Source: Dactylonectria macrodidyma (lineage: Eukaryota > Ascomycota > Sordariomycetes > Hypocreales > Nectriaceae). Taken from it: DNA of 64,000 bases. The stretch spans positions 186,001 to 250,000 of the forward strand of contig JAGMUV010000008.1 in NCBI GenBank assembly GCA_020744425.1. The letters run 5' to 3'. Both the position numbers and the translations under genes were made by a program. The number at the start of each line of letters is the position of its first letter. Position 1 is the first letter of the stretch. The notes below the pieces were generated by a model. It did no database searches. It saw only the letters and a program-made list of their open reading frames with translations, and had not been told where the DNA came from. Below, piece by piece: positions 54,775 through 64,000 of the stretch.

Positions 54775-56205
54775 GTGCACTGGCTAGCTAGGTTCATGAA
54801 ACGGCATTCGTCCATAAAGACGAAGATAGGAAAACGTCAGGAGGCGTCGAGGTTCAATTGTTTTACCCCTACCGCCGTCAATTGGTATTTTGATATCCGC
54901 GAGAGCGAGTATGGCTGGATCAAGCCTGAGAACACTGTTAATGTTGACGAGGGCGGTATTATGGCTGGATTCGGTGAGTATTTGACGTTTTTCTCATTTG
55001 AATAACTAACTAGCTGCCAATATAGGGTTGGATTCCTTAGTTATCGGCAGTAGCGTCCCCGATAGGAAGGCCTTCCTCAAAGGCCCTCAGTCCCGCGCTT
55101 GGACTAGCTTTCTCGAAGCCGTTACTGCAACTGGCCGTCTTCTGAAGCCTGGGATTATCTTTAAAGGCAAAGAGCTTCAACAACAGTGGTTTATCGATGA
55201 GCTCAAGGAGGTGGCCGACTGGTATTATATCACGTCCGACAATGGCTGGACAGATAACCATATCGCAGTCAAGTGGCTCAGGGAGGTCTATCTTCCCCAA
55301 ACACAACCGGAAGATGAGTCTGACGCGAGGCTTATCATATTAGATGGTCATCGAAGCCATGTATCTGTGGGTATCTGCCTGTTCCGAACCTTCTGAATCA
55401 AAAATGTCGCTGACTGTAAATCCAGGATGAGTGGATGGCTACGTGCTTTTTGAACAACGTGTATTGCTGTTACCTGCCAGCTCACTGCTCCCACGGCCTA
55501 CAACCACTTGACAACGGCGTATTCAATGCATCCAAGGCTGCCTATCGCAAAGAACTCCAAAAACTGACAAGCCTGACTGATTCTGCACCGATGGACAAGG
55601 TCAACTTCATCAAGGCCTATGCCAAAGCCAGGGAACTGGGTATGACGAAGAAAAACATCCTTTCGGGCTGGAGAGTAACTAGAAACTGGCCGATATCTCG
55701 ACGGAAAGCGCTCACACATCCTGAAATCCAGCCAGACAAGAAGGAAACGACGCCCGCATCAGACGGCCACAGAGACGGGCAAGTCGACTCTGATAATACG
55801 CCAAAGACCAGCCGTCACATCAGGGATCTGGGGAAGAACAAAAGCCCTTCAACACGACGGCGGTATTCTGTTATATCGAAAGGGTTTGAAGCGCAAGAGT
55901 ACAAGATCGCCTCGCTAAGCTCAAGAGTAACCAGTCTAGAAGATGAAGTCGGGCGGTTGAGCAGAGGCAAGAAGAGAAAGGCGATACCGAATCCCAACAG
56001 GAGGTTCATGACACTAGCCGAGGCTCTAGTGGCTGGTGACACTATTTCAGAGCCAAACCAAGCAGGTGAAGAGACAGAGGCTGTTGAGGAAGTGATCGAG
56101 GTGGGAGGAGTGGAAGAAGATGAGGGTTCAAATTCGGAGGCGGAAGAGTTGCCTGTCACACGCACCCGCGCAGGCCGCGCAGTTAAAAGACCAAGAAAAT
56201 ATTAA
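54775..56205 (+). pseudogene. Pogo/Fot1-type DDE transposase lacking its N-terminus
   Basis: Three exons (from about 54775 to 54973, 55026-55366, 55426-56205) with introns of 52 and 59 nt keep one frame open to the stop at 56203-56205. Seen: HWLARFMKRHSSIKTKIGK (end of the CENP-B-type DNA-binding region), TVNVDEGGIMAGFG (first catalytic Asp), ARLIILDGHRSHVS (second) and HCSHGLQPLDNGVFNASKAA (third), then a coiled-coil and a basic, acidic tail ending RPRKY. The catalytic core is undamaged. The HTH_psq-type N-terminus is absent: the match begins abruptly at about 54770, next to unrelated sequence, so it is probably 5'-truncated. A missed upstream exon is possible. Confidence 0.8.
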
Positions 56206-56209
56206 AACA

Positions 56210-56640
56210 CATTCAATTCTAATTTGAATACTTAAATAAGCTTATTATTGCTAATTTTGTCAAGTTTTCTTTATGAGGTTGAAAAAATGCATTTTGTATG
56301 GGGAAAAATTTTTTTTGCTTACCGGTAGAGGGGTCTTACCGGTGGAGGGGTACTGCATGGTATTCGTCCGCTTCGGTCCACGATATTCCGGAAGAGGGCT
56401 TCAGCTGCCGATCCAAGTTGCTCAATGGTCTCGCGACCCGGCCTCCGCTGCGTGTATCGGAAGCTGCATGAGGCAAGGAACCCTGGTCATAGCCTGGCGA
56501 TGGCGAACGCTTCTTCTGAACTCGTTCGCCATCTCCATCATCCAGACTGGGTTCTCGAGTATCGCGGTCCACATCGATGGTAACCGCAACTCGAAGTTTG
56601 CGCTTTAGACGATGTGCACTTGATTGTTCTGATGGCCTGT
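56210..56640. other. 3' flank of pogo-type gene
   Basis: AT-rich, then a repeated CTTACCGGT(A/G)GAGGGG (about 56318-56350) that may be part of the element's terminal repeat. No gene is seen. Confidence 0.35.
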
Positions 56641-56646
56641 GACGCT

Positions 56647-56808
56647 GTTGGAGATCACAAGTGTGAGGCGACCAAGTCGGTGGCAAGGTGTGGAAGAAGG
56701 TGGAACATTCTACAAGAGATCGTGCCTGTACATAAACGGTGGTTCCCCTACTGCACATTTAGTATGAATCAAGCATTTAACATCTTCTCATTTCAACAGA
56801 CGCAGTCA
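56647..56808 (+). repeat. Dispersed repeat, copy 2 (partner at 9.37 kb)
   Basis: Nearly identical to 9371-9532. Here the plus frame is open from 56614 to 56883 and reads GDHKCEATKSVARCGRRWN, WFPYCTFSMNQ, RGLEWDELTIELRKYYMRW. I recognise no family. Confidence 0.7.
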
Positions 56809-57191
56809 GGAATACGTTCCAATCGTGGTCTAGAGTGGGATGAACTCACGATTGAGCTACGAAAATATTATATGCGTTGGTAATATCCTCGTCTGTGGCC
56901 CATTTTCCATGTTTTTCAGGATCGTTTTGGACATGAGTACGAAATGAAGTTTCGTTGTCGATGGGGACGTCCTCGTTGCAAAGAGGACAAAATGTATGAG
57001 TTGGGGAGACTTTTTTCCTGTTCTTGTTGATTCAATTCGAGATTGGATACAAGCATACTGTAGATTGGCCATAAGCTTCTGTGCTTCGTGTTGTGTTGTT
57101 GAACTGAAAGTGGGGCGTTGTACGAGCCCCCACCTCTCTGGTGGAGAGCTGGGATCCTAGCCGAACTGTGCCGGCTAGTCAACCCAGCGTA

Positions 57192-57483
57192 CGGAGGCAG
57201 GGCCAAAAAGTCGTTGCCCAAGAAAAAGCAATAATAACGCCACAGCTAGAGTAAGTACAAGGAGTACATCGAACCAATTTGATACCACTAGAGGCCAGTA
57301 TCCTCTAGTACACTCTAATAAGTAACTACAACGCTAAATTTGAGATAGCCCCTAAATTTATAGGGATAATAGGAGAGAGGCCTTCTAAAGCAGATTGAAG
57401 CATATGTACCGGCAAGTAACTAACAGGGATTGGAGGATGTGGCGTTAATCAAGTTGGGCAACGACTTTTTGGCCCTGCCTCTG
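57192..57483. mobile_element. TA-flanked MITE with 30-bp inverted repeats
   Basis: A 292-bp non-coding element. Its ends (GGAGGCAGGGCCAAAAAGTC plus GTTGCCCAA, inverted at the right) match over about 30 bp, and TA lies outside each end (57190-57191, 57484-57485). The size and TA duplication fit a Tc1/mariner-pogo-type MITE. No parent element with these ends is in the window. Confidence 0.88.
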
Positions 57484-57784
57484 TACTTTGTAGTTCCAAA
57501 AGCGGTCTAGAGCCCAAGCCAGAAACTGCCCTACGTTCTGCTTTCGCAGGCTGTAGCAGGCACACATTTGGACAGGTCACAATTCGCGTACTCGAACCCC
57601 ACTTTACACACCATGCCTCTGGTTTACCTGATTTAGGGCAATTTGATGGGATAAGCCAGTTTCGGACACACTGACACCGTTTCCGTCCACCCCACATGTG
57701 ACGTCACTTTCACTTTACATATCACAGTACATCTTGAGATGCTGTTCGTCTTAGTCCTCTAGTTCCATCGAAGTGCCCAGGAGC

Positions 57785-58143
57785 CTAGACACCGGCGCCA
57801 TGAAAGGGAACGACAGTTGAATTGAACCTAATAGATGATGTGAGAACAAATGGATTTACAAATTGAACCATCGGTGGTCGTCTGTCTTGACATGTAATCT
57901 TGCCCATGCACTTGCCAGAGTACGGATGGGAGGCCATCACACAGTCCCAATCTCGACGGACATGCACAGGCGACCGAGCATGATGGCGAACACGCCGCCA
58001 GTGCCGCCGTTCATGTAGAAAGTGGTCGCACGGCCTGGGCGGGGCGTCGGGCTCGACGGTAGACATGAGGTTTCGAGCAGCGAGAACGGGCGGCGGACGC
58101 CGCCTCCGTCGAGGGCGGGCAGGCGGATATCGTTGTCGGGCAT
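57785..58143 (-). pseudogene. Patatin-like phospholipase N-terminal fragment
   Basis: From ATG 58143: MPDNDIRLPALDGGGVRRPF (the DGGGxR oxyanion motif; G after R replaced), then after frame changes MSTVEPDAPPRPCDHF and MNGGTGGVFAIMLGRL. The last segment corresponds to the GxSxG nucleophile elbow of patatins, with the GTS(T)GG run shortened to GTGG so that the catalytic serine is missing. At least two frameshifts. Patatin domains head many fungal NLR proteins, so this may be another NLR remnant. piggyBac lies 137 bp upstream of its start. Confidence 0.68.
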
Positions 58144-58279
58144 GGTGGACGGTGATGGCAGTCGTGCACGCGAATGACGGAGATCAGGTTGTCATGTCAG
58201 AACATCGGCGGAAGTGGTCGCACAGCCTGCCGGCTCGGCACACCTCGCAAACAGCTTCGCGGCTGTGCGTAGCAGGATA

Positions 58280-60413
58280 TCCCTTTGACCGTGGTAAGGC
58301 AACAGGTGGGCTTGGCGACCCACACCACCCCTGTCACTGCCGCGGTACAAAGGAGTGACCTAGAGCGCGTTCAGAATCAACAGCACGTAATTCCTCATAC
58401 AACGCGTTCTTTGCATTCCCTATGGACCCCCAACTGCCCCCTAGCCAAGCCGTCAACGTGTATGATGATAATAGCTTCATCCGCGTTGACTACAGCAGCC
58501 GCCGCGAGCAACGGGCTGATAATACGTGCCGGCCAATTGAAGATCCGGTTCCGGATCGCGGTTACAACTTCGAGCCGATGGACCTTCCAAGCGAGACCCC
58601 TGTGATAGAAGCTCTGCCCCAGCAGCCGCTATTGCTATTACAGGAATTCCTACCTATTTCCCTAGTAGAAAGCTGGGTTAGCTATACGAATAGCTGGGTC
58701 AGTCACTTATTACAGCAGCACGAAGCCGGCAGCCGCAGATTGAAGCCGCGGTCGCGGCTGTTAACTTGGAAGCCGATCTCTGTTGCTGAATTCTTCATAT
58801 GGCTCGCGATCTTGATATATATGCAAATTCATATAGAACCAGAGATTGAGGACTATTGGAAGGTTTCTGAGCCGCAGGAAGTGGAGGCCTCACACCCAAT
58901 AACTAAGTATATGAGTTGTGACCGCTTCGCACAACTATCACGGCATCTTCGTCTCTTTGACTTCACAACTATCGATCAGGGCCCCGATATGAGCTTCTAT
59001 GGCAGGACCTACAGCCGGGTCAACGCCTGGTCTGACCATATACAGCAGATGTCTACTCATTTCTTCCGGCTAGGCACATCTATCGCTATAGATGAGTGTA
59101 TGGTCCGCTTCCTCGGCCGGTCTCATGATACAACAACTGTCCCTAATAAACCTACTCCCAAGGGCTTCAAAGTGTGGGCTGTGGCACAACAAGGCTATTT
59201 CCTGCGGTGGATTTGGCACCGGCCGGGCCGGAAGTTCGGGCCCGTAGGGGTCCGGCCGGCTCAACGGCCGCGGCAAGGGAGACAGCTACGGCGGAGCCGG
59301 AAGCGGTTCCAAGAGAGGAAGACGATCTATCTGAACCCGACTCAAGCTGTGGTTGTTGCCCTAGTAAATCTGCTGCCGGCTTCCACATACCACGTATTTC
59401 TCGATAACCTATTCTCTTCCAAAGCCCTCTTTCTCCGGCTCCGTCAGCTAGGTCACGGGGCCACAGGCACAGCCCGCCGTAACGCCGGCTTGCACGAATC
59501 CCTCGTCAAGCTAAAAGAGAAGGACAACACGGCTGACGGCAGCCTCAAATTTAACGCTCTCAAAGCTATCCCTACAGTGGATAACAAGGTCTGTTACTAT
59601 GACGCATTTAGCCGTATTTCCCTTACTAATTTGTCTTCTGCTAGGTCAATCAGATCGCATGGAAAGACAACGCCCTCGTGCTATTCCTGTCAACTGTGTT
59701 CCGGGGCAATGAACGCACTAACTGCAAGAGAAAGAGACCGACAGGGGATGAAATGAAGTCACGGCCAATACAGCGTTTCTTTGGTGATGACCACGTCAAG
59801 CTGCTTCGTATCCCGTCTATCGCTGCCGCCTACAACCTCGAGATGAACGCTGTAGACCGCGGTGACCAGCTACGGTCTTATTGGGGCCCTAACCGCCGTG
59901 TGCGTAGCGGCGGCTGGAAGGCTCTTGCTTGGGACTTTCTATTAGAAATAGCCCTTGTGAATAGCTTCCTTTTACAGCTACGAGGGCAGCCACAGTGGAA
60001 GCCGGAGCCGGACCAGAAGCACTGGCGGAAGCGCCTTATAAGGGATCTCATCGCAACGTACGCACCAACAAGTCAGTCACGGCAGCGGTTTCGACCGGGA
60101 GACGAATTTACGCCTGTCTCACAGCACAATTGGGTCCGAAATAAGAATCCGTCGGCATGCCTTGCTTGTAAGCGTGTACGGCTAGGCGAGCCTCGGCCGC
60201 GGCCGTTGGAGGCAGACAGCAGCAACAGCCGCGTACGGAAATCACGCTATCGGTGTAAGCAGTGTGATGTAGCTCTTTGTAAATCGGGAAATTGCTGGGA
60301 CTTCTATCACCACCTAAAATAGGTGGGGGTGGAGGTACCTTTCATTTGCGCCATTTTCGTTGGTCCGACCCCCTGTCACTAGCGTATGTGTTGCCTTACC
60401 ACGGTCAAAGGGA
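58280..60413 (+). mobile_element. Complete piggyBac-type transposon
   Basis: 2,134 bp with inverted ends TCCCTTTGACCGTGGTAAGG / CCTTACCACGGTCAAAGGGA, the inner bases also pairing (CAA/TTG). TA lies outside both ends (58278-58279, 60414-60415); the TTAA duplication usual for piggyBac is not seen. One intact transposase gene lies inside. Two MITEs in the window (7.06 and 36.18 kb) share its ends. Confidence 0.93.
58422..60322 (+). CDS. piggyBac-family transposase
   Basis: Two exons (58422-59588, 59645-60322) across a 56-nt intron (GTCTGT..GCTAG, with an ACTAAT branch-like site) give 614 residues with no stop. The DDE_Tnp_1_7 core is clear: EFFIWLAILIYMQIHIEPEI, first Asp in SIAIDECMVRFLGR (D224), second in YHVFLDNLFSSKALF (D328), third in MNAVDRGDQLRSYW (D460). 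The C-terminus carries a cysteine-rich zinc finger, CLACKRVRLG..YRCKQCDVALCKSG, which in piggyBac binds the inverted repeats. ATG 58422 follows the terminal repeat by about 120 bp. With ends and frame intact this copy may be active and may mobilise the MITEs. An internal Arg/Gly-rich insert (near residues 270-300) is unusual. Confidence 0.94.
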
Positions 60414-60468
60414 TAAAGCGGGGCACGCCTCCATCAGCTCAAACTTGTCAAATCAAAGGCACAACACC

Positions 60469-61014
60469 ATGGAGCTTGCTGGCCTCGCCGTCGGAGTCGT
60501 TGGGCCCGCCGGCCTCTTTAGATCCTGCCTGGAGGCCGTCGACAAGGTACAGTCTCATCGTTCTTCTGGGCCCGACACGCGCGTGCTGGACATCCGGTTC
60601 AAGGCTGCCAAGGCTCGTTTCGAGCAATGGGGCCGGGGCGTGGGGATCAAGCAGGGGAGGCTGTTGGACGATCATCACTCGGCCCTGGACGACAAAGACA
60701 TATCTTCGGCGGTGTCGGATCTCTTACATATCATCATCAAGGCTATCTGCGATGCGAGTGACGCGTCTCTACGCCGCTCGGCCTAGGCTACCGAGCCAGG
60801 CGACGACGACTTATTGGGCTCGCACCAGGGCAAGGGAGATCGCACAGAGCAGGTCGACCTATTCGAAAGGCTAGTGCAGGAACTGAATAACCTCGTGCCC
60901 CCAGCTACGGGGCAGGGTACGTGGCCGGTACTTGAACCGGGCACCCGGCGCACCGACACGCTTCCGCATGGGTTAGGTGTGGATCTCAATGCTGCTTCAA
61001 GGCTTGCCGTCTAA
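60469..61014 (+). pseudogene. HeLo-domain (NLR-type) gene remnant
   Basis: ATG 60469 starts MELAGLAVGVVGPAGLFRSC, the amphipathic first helix typical of HeLo domains, then AVDKVQSHRSSGPDTRVLDI, FEQWGRGVGIKQGRLLDDHH and DLLHIIIKAICDASDA. HeLo domains form membrane-damaging oligomers in fungal programmed cell death and head many NLR proteins. The frame is cut by TAG at 60784-60786 (Gln expected), resumes in frame (DDLLGSHQGKGDRTEQVDLF, ELNNLVPPATGQ) and ends at 61012. The NACHT and repeat domains that should follow are absent. It lies only 55 bp past the piggyBac end. Confidence 0.82.
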
Positions 61015-61288
61015 CTGAACTTCCTCAGGCCACGCTTGGCGTATTCAGACCAGCCGTCAAGACTTTGACATGTCCAGAAACGCTCTTCCTCGTTCGACGT
61101 ATTCCACTGTCAGCAACGGGGTATCACATATGGCAACTAAGTGACTCCCGATCATTTACTAAGCCATTCGTATTGTCTCGGGATGCGAAATAAATTTACA
61201 ATTTCAGTTCCAATGCGCAGTACAACGATTTCATGACCTCGACGTAATTGCATTCAGATAAAATAGACGTGTGGTTATTGGCTAAAGT

Positions 61289-62117
61289 TTACAGGCTGTC
61301 CGTCAAGAGCTTGTTCATCTTGGCGATGCGGGAGCAGACGCTGAGATCAATGGTTCGGTCGCCGACCGCGACAATGAGTCCGCCAACAATCTCAGGGTCG
61401 ACCTGTATCAAGATATGTTAGGTTGGGGCCAAAACGGAGGTCGTGTTTGCGAAAAGCAGAATATACCTTATTGGTAACTTTGAGCTTCTTGCCCTGGCCG
61501 ACATAGGAGGACTTAGAAACAGCAGTCTCTAGTCGCGAAAGAGTTTTGTTATCCAGACGCTCGGCGCTCGTAATAGTCATCTCCACTTCACCCCGCTTGG
61601 CAGACATCAGCTCACCAAACTTCTCGCACACGCCCTGAAGGTGACCCAGTCGGTTGTTCTCAGCGAGAGTCTCAAGGAAATTCTTGACAGTCGCAACGTT
61701 GGCACCCGTGTGCTTACTCAGCTCGGCTACGATCGCCGACTTGTCCTCGGCGCTGAGCCTCGGCGTTGAGAGGACTTGCGTCAGCTTGGTGTCCTTCACG
61801 AAGATGTTGCTCAGGTTGGCGATGGCTTTGGCGGTGGGGTCGAGGGTCGACATCTTGGCCGCGGCAGTGTACTAAATTGACACAGTCAGCACATGATGGT
61901 TCTGCCTCACTCGACGCAGCCGCATTGGTCCATTACAAAGGACGACACATCGGCGTACTAGAGCGGTAGCATAGGTTCCATCAAGGCCAGAGAGGTAGAC
62001 TGGGGGTCGGCTGTCGTTGGCGGCGCCGGCGAAGGTTCGTGCAGGAGCCGCTCGGAGGGAAGCAGCACGCCGGAGAGTAGCGGCCCGGACGGTGCGGAAG
62101 GCTTGTCGGGAGAACAT
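61289..62117 (-). CDS. atp5: Mitochondrial F1Fo-ATP synthase OSCP subunit (subunit 5)
   Basis: Three exons (62117-61959, 61871-61467, 61402-61289) with introns of 87 and 64 nt give 225 residues. The first 30 or so (MFSRQAFRTVRAATLRRAAS) form an Arg/Ala-rich mitochondrial presequence. The mature part has YATALYTAAAK across the first intron, LDPTAKAIANLSNIF, TGANVATVKNFLETLAENNR, a beta segment MTITSAERLD and the C-terminal VDPEIVGGLIVAVGDRTIDL. OSCP links the F1 head to the peripheral stalk in the inner membrane. All junctions keep phase and there is no stop, so it is a functional core gene, in contrast to the NLR remnants on both sides. Confidence 0.95.
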
Positions 62118-62119
62118 GG

Positions 62120-62730
62120 CTGTGGTTGGGGGATTGGGATGGATTCAATGTTGTGGTTCAGGCGTTCGTAGAGCTTTAGTTTTCTTGGTTGTGGTTCTCG
62201 TCGTTGGCAGTTTTGGAAGCTGATGTGTCCTGAGCTTGCTAAAAGGTGTGATTGATTGTTGTCTCAAGTGCGGGGTAAACGGATATCATTTACGGAGTAG
62301 GGCATGTACCGGCCCACAAAAGTGGATTTTGAGAACTTACACAGGAGACCGGTCCCTGCGGGCCCGCCAATGCCTTTCGGAACGAGCCTTCGGATCCTCT
62401 GATTTCGCTGTGGCTCTTCGATGACGGCTTGGTATATGGATTGAGGGTATACGGCGTTAGATGGTCCTTTGGGAGGAGAGAAAGGACGATGGTTTTCGTT
62501 TCGCATCGAAAGACCCGTGGGGCAGACTTGGTGTTTGAGATACTGTACACAGGCACTGTGGCTTACAGCCCAGAATCTTATTTGCCCTGTCGCGTAGGAT
62601 TCAATACCATGGGAACATTAAGAACTTTACTCATCAATTCTCCTAACAAACCTGAAAGCTTCCGCAATAGCAGATTTATATTACATCCTTATCTTTATTT
62701 CTTAGACGATCTGATCTTCCAAGCCACTCT
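62120..62730. other. Upstream of atp5; no other gene seen
   Basis: Probable promoter and leader of the minus-strand OSCP gene, then nothing recognisable. Confidence 0.35.
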
Positions 62731-62732
62731 CC

Positions 62733-63089
62733 ATGGCGCCAATCGCTTACTCCAAATGGGACAACATAGACACGGATTCCGAGCCACAAACCCCCACTCA
62801 GCAGGTGCCTGCAGTCGATTCAAACCCAGCACCTGCTCCAGCCACCTCGTAGTCGGCTGCGCCGGCATCGACGGGGTCCGTCCAAGCCGTCATCGTCCGA
62901 TGCGACGGTGAGAGACTGGAATTCGCGCCTTGGTCCGCTACGACGATCCAGGCAGACCATCCCGTTTTCTCGCATGCTGTTCCTCCCGTGCCAGGACTCA
63001 TCGAGGTGCCGCTGGTCCTCCACCGCGTAGGCACTCAGTCCGCCAACCGTACCGACCTCGACAACCAGATCGCCACGTATCTCAAGTAG
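62733..63089 (+). pseudogene. Conserved fungal hypothetical gene, N-terminal fragment
   Basis: ATG 62733 gives MAPIAYSKWDNIDTDSEPQT, a Pro/Ala-rich linker with TAG at 62850-62852, then SVQAVIVRCDGERLEFAPWS, IEVPLVLHRVGTQSANRTDL and QIATYLK before TAG at 63087-63089. It resembles a family of fungal hypothetical proteins often found in accessory regions; no function is known to me. A LINE 3' end in the opposite orientation abuts its broken end. Confidence 0.5.
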
Positions 63090-63093
63090 ATAG

Positions 63094-63215
63094 AGGCAGG
63101 CAGGCACAATTTATTACGCCCGGCGGCTTAAACCGAAAGGGCACTAAGGTCTAGGAGGAAAAGTGGGAAGTTTGGAGACAGCTGGCCAAACGCCAAATGG
63201 CGTTGGGCAAGCGCT
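63094..63215 (-). mobile_element. Short LINE 3'-end remnant
   Basis: The minus strand contains the terminal motif CCGGGCGTAATAAA (63123-63110) followed by a (TGCC)n-like tail (63107-63094), the same ending as the LINEs at 5.83 and 33.71 kb. Only about 100 bp of untranslated sequence precede it. Confidence 0.6.
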
Positions 63216-63221
63216 ATAGAG

Positions 63222-64000
63222 ATGAATCTCCAAGACATCCATTCGGCCATCCAGGACCAAACACGGCAGCAGGAGAAGAGACATCAAGACGATGGGGACA
63301 AGCAATGCCTGAAAGACCTGCGCGAGACTGACCCTCGCGACGACAAGACGCGCATCCAAGATACAAAGGGCGGCCTGCTCAGGGACTCTTACCGCTGGAT
63401 CCTCGACAACGACGACTTCCAGCGATGGCGTGACGATTCGCAGAGCCAGCTGCTCTGGATCAAAGGCGATCCTGGCAAGGGCAAGACGATGCTGCTATGC
63501 GGCATCATCGACGAGCTAGAGAAGGAACCCGACAATCGCCTGACCTATTTCTTCTGCCAGGCCACTGAGGCACGACTGAGTAATGCGACGGCCGTGCTGC
63601 GCGGTCTGATCTACCTTCTCGTCAACCAACAGCCGTCGCTCATCTCGCATATTCAGAAGAAGCACGACCATGCGGGTAAGCAGCTTTTTGAGGATGGGAA
63701 TGCCTGGGAAGCCTTATCTAAGATCCTTACGGCCATGCTCAATGACCCGAGCTTAGATAGTACGATCCTGATTATTAATGTTCTTAATGAATGTAAAACG
63801 AATCGACTTCAGCTTCTTAACTTGATTGCTAAGCCTTCTCGTATTAAATGGATCGTGTCTAGTCATAACTAGCAGGACATTGAGGAGAAGCTAGATAGTG
63901 CGAAGCAGAAAGTCAGGCTGCACCTCGAGCTGAACAAGGACTCGATCTCCAAGGCTGTTGACACGTACATTGGACACAAGGTAGACCAACTGGCATGTAA
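63222..64000 (+). pseudogene. NACHT-domain STAND/NLR gene, broken and running off the window
   Basis: The frame from ATG 63222 reads KGGLLRDSYRWILDNDDFQR, then Walker A WIKGDPGKGKTMLLCGII, TYFFCQATEARLSNATAVLR and LVNQQPSLISHI, as in HET-E/HNWD-type fungal NLRs. The Walker B region, normally LIIDALDEC, reads IINVLNEC: both aspartates are now asparagine. TAG at 63870-63872 stands where relatives have Trp, and the same frame continues DIEEKLDSAKQKVRLHLELN to the window end. Each of these three defects can be explained by a G-to-A change, as in RIP. The effector N-terminus is missing or upstream of the LINE scrap. Confidence 0.85.

Overview
The window reads as an accessory, transposon-rich stretch of a filamentous ascomycete genome (Pezizomycotina; a sordariomycete, perhaps Hypocreales, is my inference). 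Reasons: spliceosomal introns of about 50-130 nt with GT..AG ends, intact eukaryotic housekeeping genes (V-ATPase subunit A, mitochondrial OSCP, Rho GTPase, phosphoketolase), fungal STAND/NLR domains (HeLo, NACHT, PigL_N, patatin), Tad-like LINEs, and nonsense codons that are almost all C:G-to-T:A transitions, as expected of repeat-induced point mutation (RIP).

Layout. 1-8 kb: a complete impala/Tc1-type element with an intact, intron-containing DD34E transposase, an RGS-domain gene, LINE 3' fragments and a piggyBac-derived MITE. 8-11 kb: decayed genes (MYND finger, a two-exon conserved hypothetical), a decayed Helitron helicase end and a LINE RNase H scrap. 11.6-14.6 kb: a complete hAT element with 8-bp target duplication whose 770-codon frame has nine nonsense codons and no frameshift. 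15-22 kb: an almost intact Rep/helicase Helitron with two introns and one internal stop. 22.6-25.1 kb: a MYND-finger gene and an intact, intronless Rho2-like GTPase. 25.6-28.9 kb: a truncated LINE with a 602-bp hAT-like MITE nested in it. 29-33 kb: decayed PigL_N and chromo-shadow fragments, then an intact phosphoketolase. 33.7-34.6 kb: a P1B-ATPase fragment fused in frame to a LINE end. 36-41 kb: a second piggyBac MITE, a 3'-truncated PH-domain gene, a LINE ORF1 fragment, a hAT BED-finger fragment, tandem repeats and a nuclear insertion of mitochondrial nad4. 43-44 kb: an internally deleted pogo-type transposase. 45-47.3 kb: seven-exon V-ATPase subunit A. 47.7-51.9 kb: AT-rich and gene-poor. 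52-53.3 kb: a decayed LINE. 53.5-54.3 kb: phosphopantothenoylcysteine decarboxylase. 54.8-56.2 kb: 5'-truncated pogo/Fot-type transposase. 57.2-60.4 kb: a TA-flanked MITE, a patatin-like pseudogene and a complete piggyBac with an intact transposase. 60.5-64 kb: HeLo and NACHT pseudogenes around intact OSCP.

The pattern is of a few selected core genes kept intact among waves of nested mobile elements and broken innate-immunity-type (NLR) genes. No single new system is proven. The most notable items are the RIP-only hAT corpse, the Helitron with an internally repeated N-terminus and a motif that may mark Helitron 3' ends, the ATPase-LINE chimera, the piggyBac/MITE family with tRNA-promoter-like boxes, and the nad4 insertion.
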